This document shows, one piece after another, positions 27,428-36,969 of a stretch of 64,000 bases of DNA (within the stretch, counting starts at the first letter, position 1; every line of letters begins with the position of its first letter). The stretch covers positions 1 through 64,000 of the forward strand of contig JAGPMW010000005.1 of assembly GCA_018052705.1 (NCBI GenBank). Direction: 5' to 3'. This DNA is from Selenomonas sp. GTDB lineage: Bacteria; Bacillota; Negativicutes; Selenomonadales; Selenomonadaceae. The translations under genes were made by a program, and so were the position numbers. The notes beneath the pieces are model-generated. The model was given only the letters and a program-made list of their open reading frames with translations, was not told the DNA's origin and made no database searches.

Positions 27428-29152
27428 TCAGCAAACACCGCAGCGGTGACATCCATCAAAGCATTGCAGCGTTGGTTTCAGTGCCGCGGCCTTCATTAAT
27501 TCATCGTAAATATATTTACGGGTAAAGCCCATATCCAGAGTATCCCAGGGGAACACTTCATCCTCAGCCCGTTCCCGGTAGAGATAGTCCTCAGCCCGAA
27601 GTCCACAGTCCTTGAGCACACGTTTAAACGCCTTGCTTCCGCCCAGATCAACAGCCTGCAGCAGCGCCTCGCCTACCTGTCGGTCACCACGGGCAAGCAC
27701 GCCCTGAATATAAGCTTCTTTCGGCGACTCAATGTTCACAATGACATGTGCGCGTTTCCGAAGCGACTGTGCCAGATGTTTCAGAGCCTTCTCAACCTGC
27801 TTGCGTTCGGCCATCGGCTTCCATTGAAACGGGGTAAACGGCTTTGGAATAAATGGATTAACACTTAGTGTCAGCATCCCATTGCTGCCACGTTCCTCCA
27901 TGTAGTCCTTGAGACGATTCGCCAGATCAATGATGGCTTCAATATCCTCATCCTGCTCGAACGGCAGCCCGATCATGATGTATAAACGGAAATTACGAAT
28001 GCCGGCTGCGAGTCCGAGATCCATCGCGGTAAACAGGTGCTTTTCCTCGATGCCCTTGTTGATGACTGCACGCATACGTACACTGCCAGCCTCTGGTGCC
28101 ATCGTCAGTGTCTTCAACCCACTGCCAGCCAGCGAATCCACCAGCTCCTTTGTCACCGAATCCGCCCGGAATGATGCCACGGACATGGACAGCCCCTCGC
28201 CCAGTATCTCACGGCATAACTCGTTGATTTCCGGATAGTCTGAAATAGCAGCCCCCATGAGGCCAATACGTTTGCCCAGTTTCAGTGCGTCCTTCACCTC
28301 ACGAGTCACAATACCGAGTGACCGGTTGCGGGGACGGCGGAAACAGTAACCGGCCATGCAGAAGCGGCAATGGCGGCCACAACCGCGGGCAGTCTCGATC
28401 AGGTAGAAATTGAATTCTGTATTATCAGTGAGTACAACCGTATGGGCAGGGAACTGATCAAGATCCTGCACCCATTGACGAGCAACAGTTGCCGGAACGC
28501 CAGCCTGAGGCTCTATGCGCACAAGCTGATGCTCTGCATCATAGTGATGCACATATAAGGACGGTACATATACGCCAGGAACAGCCGCGAGCTGACGAAG
28601 CATTCCCTGGCGGCTCGCTCCGGCCCGCCTTGCAGATTCATAACAATCCATTAAAGCTGGCACAATGACCTCGCCCTCGCCGATAACAAAGGCATCAACA
28701 ACTGCCGCCAATGGCTCCGGATTAAACGTAGCACAGGGACCACCCGCGATAATAAGCGGATCACGCTCGTCCCGCTCGGCAGCCCGAACCTTGACCCGTC
28801 CCAGTTGCAGCATCTCAATCACATGGAAGTAATCCATCTCGAACGAAAGTACAAAAGCAATAACAGGGAACTCATAAAGCGCCCGTTGATTCTCAATGCT
28901 CATAAGCGGAGTTCGCGTGTTTGCATAACGCTGAATATCCTTCCGCGCTGGCAGGAATACACGTTCACAAGCCGTATTTTCGCGTTTGTTTAATAATTCA
29001 TAAATGATGTGCAAGCCAAGATTGGACATCCCTACAAAATAAGAATTAGGGTAAACCAGTGCAACAGACGTACGCGTGCCAGCCGGATATTTGTAATAGC
29101 CGGTCTCCTGTTCCAGCTGCGCTTTCAGTTCATGCTTGAGTTCCCAGTCCAA
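27428..29152 (-). CDS. B12-binding-like radical SAM protein (TIGR03960-type)
   Basis: 574 residues. A Rossmann-like N-terminal domain (VALVYPNSYFVGMSNLGLHIIYELLN, GGPCATFNPEPLAAVVDAFVIGEGE) resembles cobalamin-binding radical SAM enzymes. The radical SAM centre is CGRHCRFC (residues about 258-265). The C-terminus ends in a Cys-rich CFDGCHRCGVC motif. Members are often split or fused with a DUF2344 partner; none follows here. The substrate is unknown, though tRNA/RNA or metabolite modification is plausible. Confidence 0.85.
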   Translation of the reverse strand: MDWELKHELKAQLEQETGYYKYPAGTRTSVALVYPNSYFVGMSNLGLHIIYELLNKRENTACERVFLPARKDIQRYANTRTPLMSIENQRALYEFPVIAFVLSFEMDYFHVIEMLQLGRVKVRAAERDERDPLIIAGGPCATFNPEPLAAVVDAFVIGEGEVIVPALMDCYESARRAGASRQGMLRQLAAVPGVYVPSLYVHHYDAEHQLVRIEPQAGVPATVARQWVQDLDQFPAHTVVLTDNTEFNFYLIETARGCGRHCRFCMAGYCFRRPRNRSLGIVTREVKDALKLGKRIGLMGAAISDYPEINELCREILGEGLSMSVASFRADSVTKELVDSLAGSGLKTLTMAPEAGSVRMRAVINKGIEEKHLFTAMDLGLAAGIRNFRLYIMIGLPFEQDEDIEAIIDLANRLKDYMEERGSNGMLTLSVNPFIPKPFTPFQWKPMAERKQVEKALKHLAQSLRKRAHVIVNIESPKEAYIQGVLARGDRQVGEALLQAVDLGGSKAFKRVLKDCGLRAEDYLYRERAEDEVFPWDTLDMGFTRKYIYDELMKAAALKPTLQCFDGCHRCGVC

Positions 29153-29172
29153 CAGCTTTTCCCTCCCAGCAT

Positions 29173-29661
29173 TTACACTCGATCATCCTGTTTCTTCTCT
29201 TCTTCGGCCTTGTGCGCCTGCAGCACCTTGAGTTCCTCCAAAAAGCTGCTGATATCAGCAAATTTCCGATAGACCGAAGCGAACCGGATATAAGCCACTT
29301 CATCAAAGTCCTTGAGCCGATTCATGATCAACTCACCAATCTTTGCCGAAGGAACTTCCTGATCCATCGTATTGCGGACGTCTCTTTCAATATCATTCAC
29401 CAGTGCAGTGATGCGCTCAATGGATATGTCCCGTTTATCACACGAACGTATAATCCCATTGAGTATCTTATCTTTCTTGAATACCTCCCTGCGGCCATCC
29501 TGTTTCACCACCATCAGCGGCAGCTTCTCTACCACCTCATAGGTTGTGAATCGGCGGCCACAGGAAACACATTCCCTCCGGCGGCGGATGGTCGTCCCTT
29601 CCTCCGCTGCCCGGGAATCAATTACCTTGCTGTCATCTTCTTTACAATACGGACATCTCAT
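29173..29661 (-). CDS. nrdR: Transcriptional repressor NrdR
   Basis: 162 residues. The N-terminal zinc ribbon (MRCPYCKEDDSKVIDSR..RRRECVSCGRRFTTYE) is followed by an ATP-cone domain (LMVVKQDGRREVFKKDKILNGIIRSC). It represses ribonucleotide reductase genes when dATP-bound. The ATG/stop overlap of 4 bases with ygiQ puts it in the same operon. No nrd gene is in the window. Confidence 0.96.
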   Translation of the reverse strand: MRCPYCKEDDSKVIDSRAAEEGTTIRRRRECVSCGRRFTTYEVVEKLPLMVVKQDGRREVFKKDKILNGIIRSCDKRDISIERITALVNDIERDVRNTMDQEVPSAKIGELIMNRLKDFDEVAYIRFASVYRKFADISSFLEELKVLQAHKAEEEKKQDDRV

Positions 29662-31544
29662 CGCCGCACCTTCTTTCCCTGCTTTTTTCGCTTATTCACA
29701 TCGTTCCCCTTTGGCTGATGTCCAGACGGCGCGACCAGACGGATTTCACCGTCGCGCTTTTTGGGCCGTACGAGACAATGTGCATCAAAACCAATCAGAT
29801 CTTCGCGTTGAGCAATATGCAATGCTTTCCGCACAATATCATGGTTCTGGGGCAGCCAATACTGCATCAGGGCCCGCTGCATGAGTTTCTCTTCATAGGA
29901 CTTGGCTGTATAGACCTTTTCTCCAGTCATCGGGTCAAGTCCAGTATACCACATGCAGGTAGACAGCGTGCCCGGAGTCGGAATGAAATCCTGCACCTGT
30001 TGCGGATGATAGCCCATATCCCGGATAAACTCCGCCAGTTCGATGGCATCCTCAAGCTTGGCACCAGGATGACTGGACATAAAGTAAGGGACCAGATACT
30101 GCTTTAAACCAAGGCGTTCATTCATCTTGCGAAAACGCTCGGCAAAACGCTGATACACGCTGCGATTGGACTTCCCCATGATTCTGGTCACCCGATCTGA
30201 GATATGTTCCGGCGCAATTTTCAGCTGCCCACTGATATGATACTTGCAAAGCTCGGCCAGGAAGTCATCGTTAGCCAGCAACAGATAGTCAAAACGTACG
30301 CCAGAACGCACAAACACCTTTTTCACCCCTGGCACAGCCCGCAACTTGCGCAATAGACGAATATAGTCGCTATGATCCGCTACAAGGTTCTGACAGGGAA
30401 CCGGAGACAGACAGGCCTTGCCCCGGCAGGTGCCGCGATCTAATTGTCCGTCACAGCTCGTACGGCGGAAGTTTGCAGTTGGACCGCCGACATCGTGGAT
30501 ATATCCTTTGAATCCCGGCTGACGAGTAAGGATTTTCGCCTCCCGCAGCAGCGACGCCTCACTGCGGCGCTGAATAATCCGTCCCTCATGCGAAATGATA
30601 GCACAAAAATTACAGCCGCCAAAACAGCCCCGATGACTCACAAGGCTGAACTGAACCTCCTGGATAGCAGGAATACCGCCATCTTTGTCGTAAACAGGAT
30701 GCCAGGTCCGCTGATAGGGCAGATCGTAGATCTCATCCATCTGCGCCTCAGATAGTGGTCTGGCCGGTGGATTCTGTACCACACACCATTCATCATTTTG
30801 CTGTGCGAGCTTACGCCCGCGGATGGCATCCTGTTCGAGATACTCAAGCTTGAAAGCCTCGGAAAATTTCCGCTTATCTTTTGCTGCTTCCGCATAAGAA
30901 GGCAGCTCAAGGTAATCCCAGACATAGTCAAGCCCCGGCACACGATAGCAGGTTCCCTGAACATCCTGAATGTTGCCGATGTCAACTCCCTGCTGTAAGT
31001 CTGCTGCCACCTCGAGCAATGCCCGTTCGCCCATGCCGAATATCAGCAGATCCGCCTGACTGTCTACAAGAATGGATCTGCGCACAGCATTAGACCAGTA
31101 ATCATAATGTGCCAGACGACGCAGGCTGGCCTCAATGCCACCAATAATTATTGGACAATCCGGGTATAGTTCACGCAAACGATTGCAATAGACAATTGTT
31201 GCTCTTTCTGGGCGGAATCCTGCCCGTCCCCCCGGCGAATAGGCATCCTGATGGCGCATTTTTTTTGCTGCTGTAAACTTATTCAACAAAGAATCCATAT
31301 TCCCAGCAGAAACAAGAAACCCCAGCCGCGGTCTCCCCAGGCGGTCAAAATCCCTGGTAGAATGCCAGTCGGGCTGGGGAATGATTCCTACTTTATATCC
31401 ATGCTTCTCCAAAAGGCGGCAGAGGATGGCCGGCCCAAAGCTGGGATGATCTACATACGCATCACCAGATACAAAAATGAAATCCAGCTGCTCCCAGCCC
31501 CGTTCCTCCATATCTTTTTTGCTAATCGGCAAAAATTCATTCAT
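29658..31544 (-). CDS. YgiQ-family radical SAM protein
   Basis: 628 residues, the usual length. The radical SAM motif lies in GCFGGCNFCAIISHEGR. The N-terminal cobalamin-like domain is intact, and the C-terminal helical HVLP-type segment contains QDFIPTPGTLSTCMWYTG. Family function is not established. It starts at the rodZ stop (TAATG) and overlaps nrdR, forming a tightly coupled trio with a second radical SAM gene just beyond nrdR. Confidence 0.92.
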   Translation of the reverse strand: MNEFLPISKKDMEERGWEQLDFIFVSGDAYVDHPSFGPAILCRLLEKHGYKVGIIPQPDWHSTRDFDRLGRPRLGFLVSAGNMDSLLNKFTAAKKMRHQDAYSPGGRAGFRPERATIVYCNRLRELYPDCPIIIGGIEASLRRLAHYDYWSNAVRRSILVDSQADLLIFGMGERALLEVAADLQQGVDIGNIQDVQGTCYRVPGLDYVWDYLELPSYAEAAKDKRKFSEAFKLEYLEQDAIRGRKLAQQNDEWCVVQNPPARPLSEAQMDEIYDLPYQRTWHPVYDKDGGIPAIQEVQFSLVSHRGCFGGCNFCAIISHEGRIIQRRSEASLLREAKILTRQPGFKGYIHDVGGPTANFRRTSCDGQLDRGTCRGKACLSPVPCQNLVADHSDYIRLLRKLRAVPGVKKVFVRSGVRFDYLLLANDDFLAELCKYHISGQLKIAPEHISDRVTRIMGKSNRSVYQRFAERFRKMNERLGLKQYLVPYFMSSHPGAKLEDAIELAEFIRDMGYHPQQVQDFIPTPGTLSTCMWYTGLDPMTGEKVYTAKSYEEKLMQRALMQYWLPQNHDIVRKALHIAQREDLIGFDAHCLVRPKKRDGEIRLVAPSGHQPKGNDVNKRKKQGKKVRR

Positions 31545-32398
31545 TATTTCTTGCTATCCTTATTGTTCTTTGCAGCACTATCGGCGGCTGGTCCTTCCGG
31601 CGTATAGGTTTTCTCAACGACCTGGCCTTTATCACCAAGATTGCCAAGTTCTTTACCGTTCAACTTAACCTCAACAGCACTAGCATTTCCAGCGGTGATC
31701 ACGATCTTTTCTTTACCCTTCCAAGTCTCAGTCTTACCCTTGTCCATTGTGCCCTCGTAGACGGTTTTGCCATCTACGATAACCTGCGTCCAGCAACGAT
31801 CAGTAAACTTGGCTCCCAACTCGACCCCGTCAATTTTCTTCGCGGTATCGGCTGGTTTTGCAACAGGGGCATCCTGCTGTGGTGTTTTAGCCTGCTGGGT
31901 CACAGGCACTGACTTCTTTGTAGCAGCACTATCACCATTGCTCATAAGATAGTAGGCTCCACCGGCAACTGCGAGCACAACAGCAGCTACCAGCAGCAAA
32001 TTCTGCCGTTTATGTGAGGATTGAACGCGCTGACGAAAGTCCTCCCCAGTCGCATAGCCTGATCCGGTTGGTTTGACCTTTCCAGCCGTTGGTGAGGGAG
32101 TGGTGACTGGAGCTGATGCTGCGGGTTTCACCTCTGTTGCGGCTGGCTCTTCGACAGCTGGCACAGCATCTGGATGATTTTCATCCATATACTGCTTGAC
32201 CAATGCCGATGCGTCCAGTTTTAAGAAATTTGCATAATTTCGGATGAAGCCCTTCGTGTAGACCTCACCTGGCAGCTTGGCATATTCTCCTGCCTCAATG
32301 GATTCTATATATAACGCACGGATACTCGTGCCTTTCTCAACATCTTTGACCGTCAGGTTGTTTTTCTCGCGCTCTGCACGCAGCTTATCACCTATCAT
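31544..32398 (-). CDS. rodZ: RodZ-like morphogenesis protein
   Basis: 284 residues, single-pass membrane. N-terminal Cro-type HTH (about 1-65: MIGDKLRAEREKNNLTVKDVEKGTSIRALYIESIEAGEYAKLPGEVYTKGFIRNYA), linker, transmembrane helix (about 133-150, LLLVAAVVLAVAGGAYYL) and periplasmic DUF4115 beta domain ending at a K/D-rich tail. RodZ links MreB filaments to the elongasome. First gene of the long operon, with a good promoter upstream. Confidence 0.93.
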   Translation of the reverse strand: MIGDKLRAEREKNNLTVKDVEKGTSIRALYIESIEAGEYAKLPGEVYTKGFIRNYANFLKLDASALVKQYMDENHPDAVPAVEEPAATEVKPAASAPVTTPSPTAGKVKPTGSGYATGEDFRQRVQSSHKRQNLLLVAAVVLAVAGGAYYLMSNGDSAATKKSVPVTQQAKTPQQDAPVAKPADTAKKIDGVELGAKFTDRCWTQVIVDGKTVYEGTMDKGKTETWKGKEKIVITAGNASAVEVKLNGKELGNLGDKGQVVEKTYTPEGPAADSAAKNNKDSKK

Positions 32399-32468
32399 AA
32401 TCGTTCAAAAACCTCCCATGGTATCGTGATTATCACGTATTTGCCTGAATCAAGCACTACCACACTCC

Positions 32469-32497
32469 ATTATACATAAATATTCTGCCCAATACAA
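32469..32497 (-). promoter_or_regulatory. Promoter of the rodZ-to-pyrR operon
   Basis: TTGTAT (32497-32492), 17-nt spacer, TATAAT (32474-32469) on the minus strand. It would drive up to 12 genes. Confidence 0.6.
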
Positions 32498-32544
32498 ATT
32501 TTTTTCCGAAATAGCAGGAATCGCCCGATTTATGTATAAACAGA

Positions 32545-32577
32545 AAAAAGACCATCAGCATCACTTGCCGATGGTCC
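32545..32577 (-). terminator. Terminator overlapping the end of the D-Ala-D-Ala carboxypeptidase gene
   Basis: GACCATCGGCA pairs with TGCTGATGGTC (one G-U), followed by six T residues. The 5' arm lies in the last codons (GTIGK) and the stop codon of the gene ending at 32561. Confidence 0.85.
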
Positions 32578-33409
32578 CCACAGTCGAATCTGTTTTCTTG
32601 CTGAATCCGTAATCAAGCAAAGCAGCTGCTTCGCTGAATCTGGTGTCCTCGTCTGCCGAGTGCATGACGATCACCAGCAGTTCCCGTCCATCGCGCTGAG
32701 CAGCTGCCATCAGGCAGCCGCGGGCAGCACTCGTCCAGCCGGTTTTCCCACCGGTACAGCCAGGATAGCTGCGCAGCAGTTCGTTGGTGTTCACACAATA
32801 CTCACTGTGTGCCTGTGGCTGAATATAATAGATATTGATCTCATTTGTACCGACAATCCGTCGGAACTGCTGGTTCTGCATCGCATAGCAGGCCAGCTTT
32901 GACATATCACGGGCAGTTGAATAATGGCTACTGTCCGGCATACCGTTAGCATTGACGAAGTGGCTGCCAGTCATCCCCAGTATCTGCGCCTTGCGATTCA
33001 TGAGCTGCGCAAAATAATCAATATCACCACCAGCCAGCGTCTCCCCGACCGCGGTTGCACAGCCATTATCGGAAATCATCATCATCTGCTGAAGCATATC
33101 TCCCAGGCGAAGCTGATAGCCTGGCTGCAGCCGGGTGCACTCAACATCAGCAGCATTGCTGCTGGTTTCCACAATCCGATCCATCTTGCCGTTTTCCAAA
33201 GCAAGAATGCACGTCATGATTTTCGTCATACTGGCAGGGTATTCCCGCTTATCAGCATTTTTCTCAAAAAGCACTTCGCCAGTTGCTTCATTGACCACAA
33301 TGGCAGCATCAGCTGTAATATCCGGAGCAGCAGCCAGCGCTGTCGTCCACACCAGCATTTGCAGTAATCCAACGACCAGTCCTGCTATCACTTGTTTTCT
33401 GAATTTCAT
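32561..33409 (-). CDS. D-alanyl-D-alanine carboxypeptidase, short form
   Basis: 282 residues. A signal peptide (1-27) is followed by a PBP5-type penicillin-binding domain with SxxK at S60-K63 (PASMTKIM), SDN (MISDNGCATAVGE) and KTG (GGKTGWTS). The usual C-terminal beta domain and amphipathic membrane anchor of DacA/DacF (total about 380-400 residues) are absent. It trims the terminal D-Ala of peptidoglycan stems. It ends at the cleanly positioned terminator, so the shortness is not an obvious frameshift. Confidence 0.88.
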   Translation of the reverse strand: MKFRKQVIAGLVVGLLQMLVWTTALAAAPDITADAAIVVNEATGEVLFEKNADKREYPASMTKIMTCILALENGKMDRIVETSSNAADVECTRLQPGYQLRLGDMLQQMMMISDNGCATAVGETLAGGDIDYFAQLMNRKAQILGMTGSHFVNANGMPDSSHYSTARDMSKLACYAMQNQQFRRIVGTNEINIYYIQPQAHSEYCVNTNELLRSYPGCTGGKTGWTSAARGCLMAAAQRDGRELLVIVMHSADEDTRFSEAAALLDYGFSKKTDSTVGTIGK

Positions 33410-33431
33410 CGTCTTAGTAAGTCTCTTTTCC

Positions 33432-34586
33432 TTATTTCGGTTCTTTATTCCTCAATGCCTGTACAATATCTGCCAATGCCTCTACAAAGCGCTGCAAATC
33501 ATCCTGAGTTGTGAATCGTCCCAGCGTAACCCGCAGCGCTGAAGATGCCTGTGCCTTTGTCTGCCCCATGGCCAGCAGCACATGAGAGGGCTCGAGTGAA
33601 CCCGCGCTGCAGGCGCTGCCTGCAGACACAGCAAACCCGGCCATATCAAGCCGGATCAACAGGCTGTCATGCGGCAGTCCCTTAATTCCAAAGTTTACGC
33701 TGCCAGGCAGACGATACTTCAGATCTCCATTGATCCACGTACCATCAATTGCCAGTATTTCCTGTATCAGGATATCGCGCAGCTCTGACAGACGTTCCCA
33801 TTCCGGTCCCAGTTCCGCCATCGCCAATTCTGAAGCTTTGCCAATACCTACAATTGCCGCCACATTCTCGGTACCAGCCCGCAGCCCACGTTCCTGTTCC
33901 CCACCATGGATCAGGCTGTCCGGCTGAAAACCGCGCCGAATATAAAGCACGCCGATTCCTTTCGGCCCATAGATTTTATGGCTCGAAAGCGACAGGCCAT
34001 CAACATGAAGCTCATCTACCGCCAAGGGGATATGTCCAGCCGCCTGAACGGCGTCCGTATGAAAGAATATTCCGCGTTTCTGAAGCCAGCCTCCAATCTC
34101 AGAAATCGGCTCAATTGTGCCAACTTCATTATTTGCGGTCATAATACTGACTAGAATCGTATCATCACGAACAGCTTCCTGAACGGCTTTCGGCATTACC
34201 CGCCCGTCAATGTCCACTGGCAACCAGGTCACTGAAAATCCTTCCTGCTCGAGATAACGACAGGCATTCTGCACCGCCGGATGCTCAATTCGGGTTGTCA
34301 CGATATGGCTGCCTCTGCCCGCGCGCCGCAAAGCAAAAGCCATCCCCTTGATGGCCCAGTTATCACTCTCACTGCCACCACTGGTAAAGAATATCTCCGA
34401 CGGGTCCGCCTGAAGCAGCGCAGCGACCTGTTCTCTAGCCGCAGCTACGGCCTGACGAGCCTCACGCCCAAAGGAATAGATGGCAGATGCATTGCCAAAA
34501 CGATCCGTGAGATACGGCATCATTGCCTGCAATACCCGCTCATCGAGCGGCGTTGTTGCTGCATAGTCCAGATAAACAGGCTTCAT
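33432..34586 (-). CDS. Cysteine desulfurase (NifS/IscS family)
   Basis: 384 residues, PLP enzyme. It starts MKPVYLDYAATTPLDERVLQAM. The PLP Lys lies in SLSSHKIYGPKGIGVLYIRRG. The active-site Cys lies in SAGSACSAGSLEPSHVLLAMG. It mobilises Cys sulfur for Fe-S clusters and tRNA thiolation; MnmA at 55786-56877 needs such a donor. The start at 34586 overlaps the rrf2 stop (ATGA). No iscU-like scaffold gene is adjacent. Confidence 0.95.
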   Translation of the reverse strand: MKPVYLDYAATTPLDERVLQAMMPYLTDRFGNASAIYSFGREARQAVAAAREQVAALLQADPSEIFFTSGGSESDNWAIKGMAFALRRAGRGSHIVTTRIEHPAVQNACRYLEQEGFSVTWLPVDIDGRVMPKAVQEAVRDDTILVSIMTANNEVGTIEPISEIGGWLQKRGIFFHTDAVQAAGHIPLAVDELHVDGLSLSSHKIYGPKGIGVLYIRRGFQPDSLIHGGEQERGLRAGTENVAAIVGIGKASELAMAELGPEWERLSELRDILIQEILAIDGTWINGDLKYRLPGSVNFGIKGLPHDSLLIRLDMAGFAVSAGSACSAGSLEPSHVLLAMGQTKAQASSALRVTLGRFTTQDDLQRFVEALADIVQALRNKEPK

Positions 34587-35032
34587 CGTGCACACCCCAC
34601 ATGCTCACGGCCCTCATCATTTTCCAGCAGGGTCTGGAGCGTAATACTGTTCAATACGCCACTGATACTGTCACAAACTTTCTCCCAGATACCACGCGTC
34701 ACACAAGCGCAAGCCTTGTCACAACACTGTTCTTCGGCCTCAGCATCTGCCAGCAGGCAGTCGACAACGGCAATCGGCCCTTCTACGGTCGTAATGATCG
34801 CGCCAATCGTGATTTCTGACGGTGCCTTGCCCAGCATATAACCGCCCTGAGCTCCACGGATGCTCTGGACCAGCCCCTCACGGCGCAATGGCACCATAAG
34901 CTGCTCCAGATAATTCTCTGAAAGGCCCTGGCTCTGAGCCACGCTCTTTAAGGATACGGGGCCGTCACCATAGCGCAGCGCCAGCTCGTACAAAGCCGTC
35001 ACACTGTATCTTCCTTTTGTTGATATTTTCAT
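34583..35032 (-). CDS. Rrf2-family regulator (IscR/CymR-like)
   Basis: 149 residues. Rrf2 winged HTH: MKISTKGRYSVTALYELALRYGDGPVSLKSVAQSQGLSENYLEQLMVPLRREGLVQSIRGAQGGY. A Cys-rich segment follows (C92, C103, C104, C108, C110), in the region where IscR binds [2Fe-2S] with C92, C98 and C104. It is translationally coupled to the desulfurase, so it probably senses Fe-S or cysteine status. The ligand spacing differs from IscR. Confidence 0.92.
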   Translation of the reverse strand: MKISTKGRYSVTALYELALRYGDGPVSLKSVAQSQGLSENYLEQLMVPLRREGLVQSIRGAQGGYMLGKAPSEITIGAIITTVEGPIAVVDCLLADAEAEEQCCDKACACVTRGIWEKVCDSISGVLNSITLQTLLENDEGREHVGCAR

Positions 35033-35114
35033 GATCCACCTCTGAATCCCGAGTAGTTTAGTCAGATTTCATCTTTCCAATATAGCAGAAACAGCCTTTG
35101 CTGTCAAAGCCGAT

Positions 35115-36479
35115 TTAAAACCGCTCTGGCCAGCAATGATGTAAATATGCGCCGAGACGTTTTTCCTCGCCATTACCTGATGGCTCATAATAATGTGCTG
35201 CCGACAGTTCCTCCGGCAGATATTGCTGGGATGTGAAATGGCCCGGATAGTCATGCGGATAGATATATTCCGTTCCATGCCCAAGTTGGGATGCGCCCTT
35301 GTAATGTGCATCCCGGAGATGGACCGGCACTGTCCCACAGTTTTTCGTTTCCACATCCCGCAGCGCAGCAAAGATCCCCTTGCATGCCGCGTTGCTCTTA
35401 GGCGCTGATGCTACATAAGTCACTGCCTGCCCTAATGTTATTTTAGCTTCAGGCATACCGATGAACTGGACCGCATTGGCCGCATTCATCGCTACAACCA
35501 GTGCCAGCGGATCGGCATTGCCCACATCCTCCGAGGCACAGATCACAATACGACGGGCAATAAACTTCACATCCTCGCCGGCTGCCAGCATCCGGGCCAG
35601 ATAGTGCAGCGCTGCATCAGGATCGCTGCCCCGCATGCTCTTGATAAAAGCCGACACTGTATCATAATGATTGTCCCCTTTTTTATCATAGCGCTGAACC
35701 TTTTGTCCCAAGATCTCCTGGACCATTGCCAGCGTAATGGTTCCACCGCTTAGTGGCAGCATCGCGGCCGCCCCCTCGAGAATATTAAGCGCCATCCTGG
35801 CATCGCCGCCTGCCAGCTGGGCAATCGCCAGCAGTACCTCGTCTGTTGACTCGATAGACTGCGCGCCGAGCCCTCGTTCCGTATCGGCCAATGCCTGCTG
35901 TAGAATCTTCACGAGCTGCCCATCCGTAAGCTGATACAACCGCACAATACGGACCCTGGACAGCAGGGCGTGATTGACCTCAAAGAACGGATTCTCTGTA
36001 GTAGCACCAATCAGAATCAGCCGCCCATCCTCTACATACGGCAGCAATACATCCTGCTGACTCTTGTTAAAACGATGGATCTCGTCAATAAACACAATCG
36101 TCTGCTTTTGATAGTACCGACGCTTTTCATCGGCTTCCCTGACAATCTGACGGATATCCTGGATACCAGCGGATACCGCGTTGAGCTTGCAAAACACACT
36201 GCCGGTCATGCCTGCAATCATCTGCGCCAGAGTCGTCTTACCAGTGCCTGGTGGTCCATAAAAGATCATCGAGGAGATCTGATCCTGTTCGATCATTCGC
36301 CGCAAGAAATGCCCGCTTCCCACGGCCTCCTGTTGACCAATAAACTCCTTAAAATTCCGCGGCCGCATACGCCTGGCGAGCGGTTCAAACTGCCTTGCCG
36401 GTCCATCTGTACTGCCCATAGCACTGCTGTCAGCGGCAGCGAACAGGTCCATTGCGCTGCCGGCTCCTTTATCTGCCAT
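35115..36479 (-). CDS. rarA: Replication-associated recombination protein RarA/MgsA
   Basis: 454 residues, AAA+ clamp-loader relative. Walker A GPPGTGKTTLAQMIAG, Walker B IVFIDEIHRFNKSQQD, sensor GATTENPFFEVN. The C-terminal tetramerisation part reads FIKSMRGSDPDAALHYLARMLAAGED. It acts at stalled forks with SSB. AAGGA precedes the ATG by 4 bases; dut ends 5 bases upstream. Confidence 0.95.
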   Translation of the reverse strand: MADKGAGSAMDLFAAADSSAMGSTDGPARQFEPLARRMRPRNFKEFIGQQEAVGSGHFLRRMIEQDQISSMIFYGPPGTGKTTLAQMIAGMTGSVFCKLNAVSAGIQDIRQIVREADEKRRYYQKQTIVFIDEIHRFNKSQQDVLLPYVEDGRLILIGATTENPFFEVNHALLSRVRIVRLYQLTDGQLVKILQQALADTERGLGAQSIESTDEVLLAIAQLAGGDARMALNILEGAAAMLPLSGGTITLAMVQEILGQKVQRYDKKGDNHYDTVSAFIKSMRGSDPDAALHYLARMLAAGEDVKFIARRIVICASEDVGNADPLALVVAMNAANAVQFIGMPEAKITLGQAVTYVASAPKSNAACKGIFAALRDVETKNCGTVPVHLRDAHYKGASQLGHGTEYIYPHDYPGHFTSQQYLPEELSAAHYYEPSGNGEEKRLGAYLHHCWPERF

Positions 36480-36484
36480 TTCCT

Positions 36485-36940
36485 TCAGCCCTTTCCTGTC
36501 GACCCAAATCCGCCCTGCCGCTCGGCCCCCTGTCCGACAGCATCATCATCTGCAACCAGATAGCGGCCAAATATCCCCTGTGCGATACGATCCCCTTTCC
36601 GAATAGCAAACGACTCGCTGCCACGATTCCAGAGGGCGATATAGATATGCCCCTCATTATCAGGGTTGTCATAATAGTCGGCATCAACCACCCCCACGCT
36701 GTTCACAAGGACCAGCTGATGTTTCACTGCCATACTCGAACGAATATGGATAGTCAGCACCTCATCAGGCTGCATATAAGCTTTGATACCCGTCGGAATC
36801 ATGACCTGCTCATCAGGCCCGATAGTCACCGACTCACCAGCCTCAAAATCATAGCCAGCACTAGCCGCGGTCTTGCGCACCGGCAGGCTGATACCTTTAT
36901 CCTGCCAATCCCTCACTATATCAAATCCTCTTGTTTTCAT
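36485..36940 (-). CDS. dut: dUTP diphosphatase (trimeric type)
   Basis: 151 residues. The five dUTPase motifs are in order: AASAGYDFEA, IRSSMAVKH, NSVGVVDADYYDNPDNEGHI, RIAQGIF and RQGGFGSTG. The motif-5 Phe-Gly-Ser-Thr end is complete. It hydrolyses dUTP to dUMP and PPi. The ATG at 36940 follows AAAGGAG; upstream in-frame codons overlap the hfq terminator. Confidence 0.93.
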   Translation of the reverse strand: MKTRGFDIVRDWQDKGISLPVRKTAASAGYDFEAGESVTIGPDEQVMIPTGIKAYMQPDEVLTIHIRSSMAVKHQLVLVNSVGVVDADYYDNPDNEGHIYIALWNRGSESFAIRKGDRIAQGIFGRYLVADDDAVGQGAERQGGFGSTGKG

Positions 36941-36969
36941 AAAATCTCCTTTACTGCTATAGCAGATAG

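Noticed and set aside
35069-35371. 100-codon minus-strand frame overlapping the rarA end
   Set aside because: It lies in another frame of rarA and has no ribosome site or motif.
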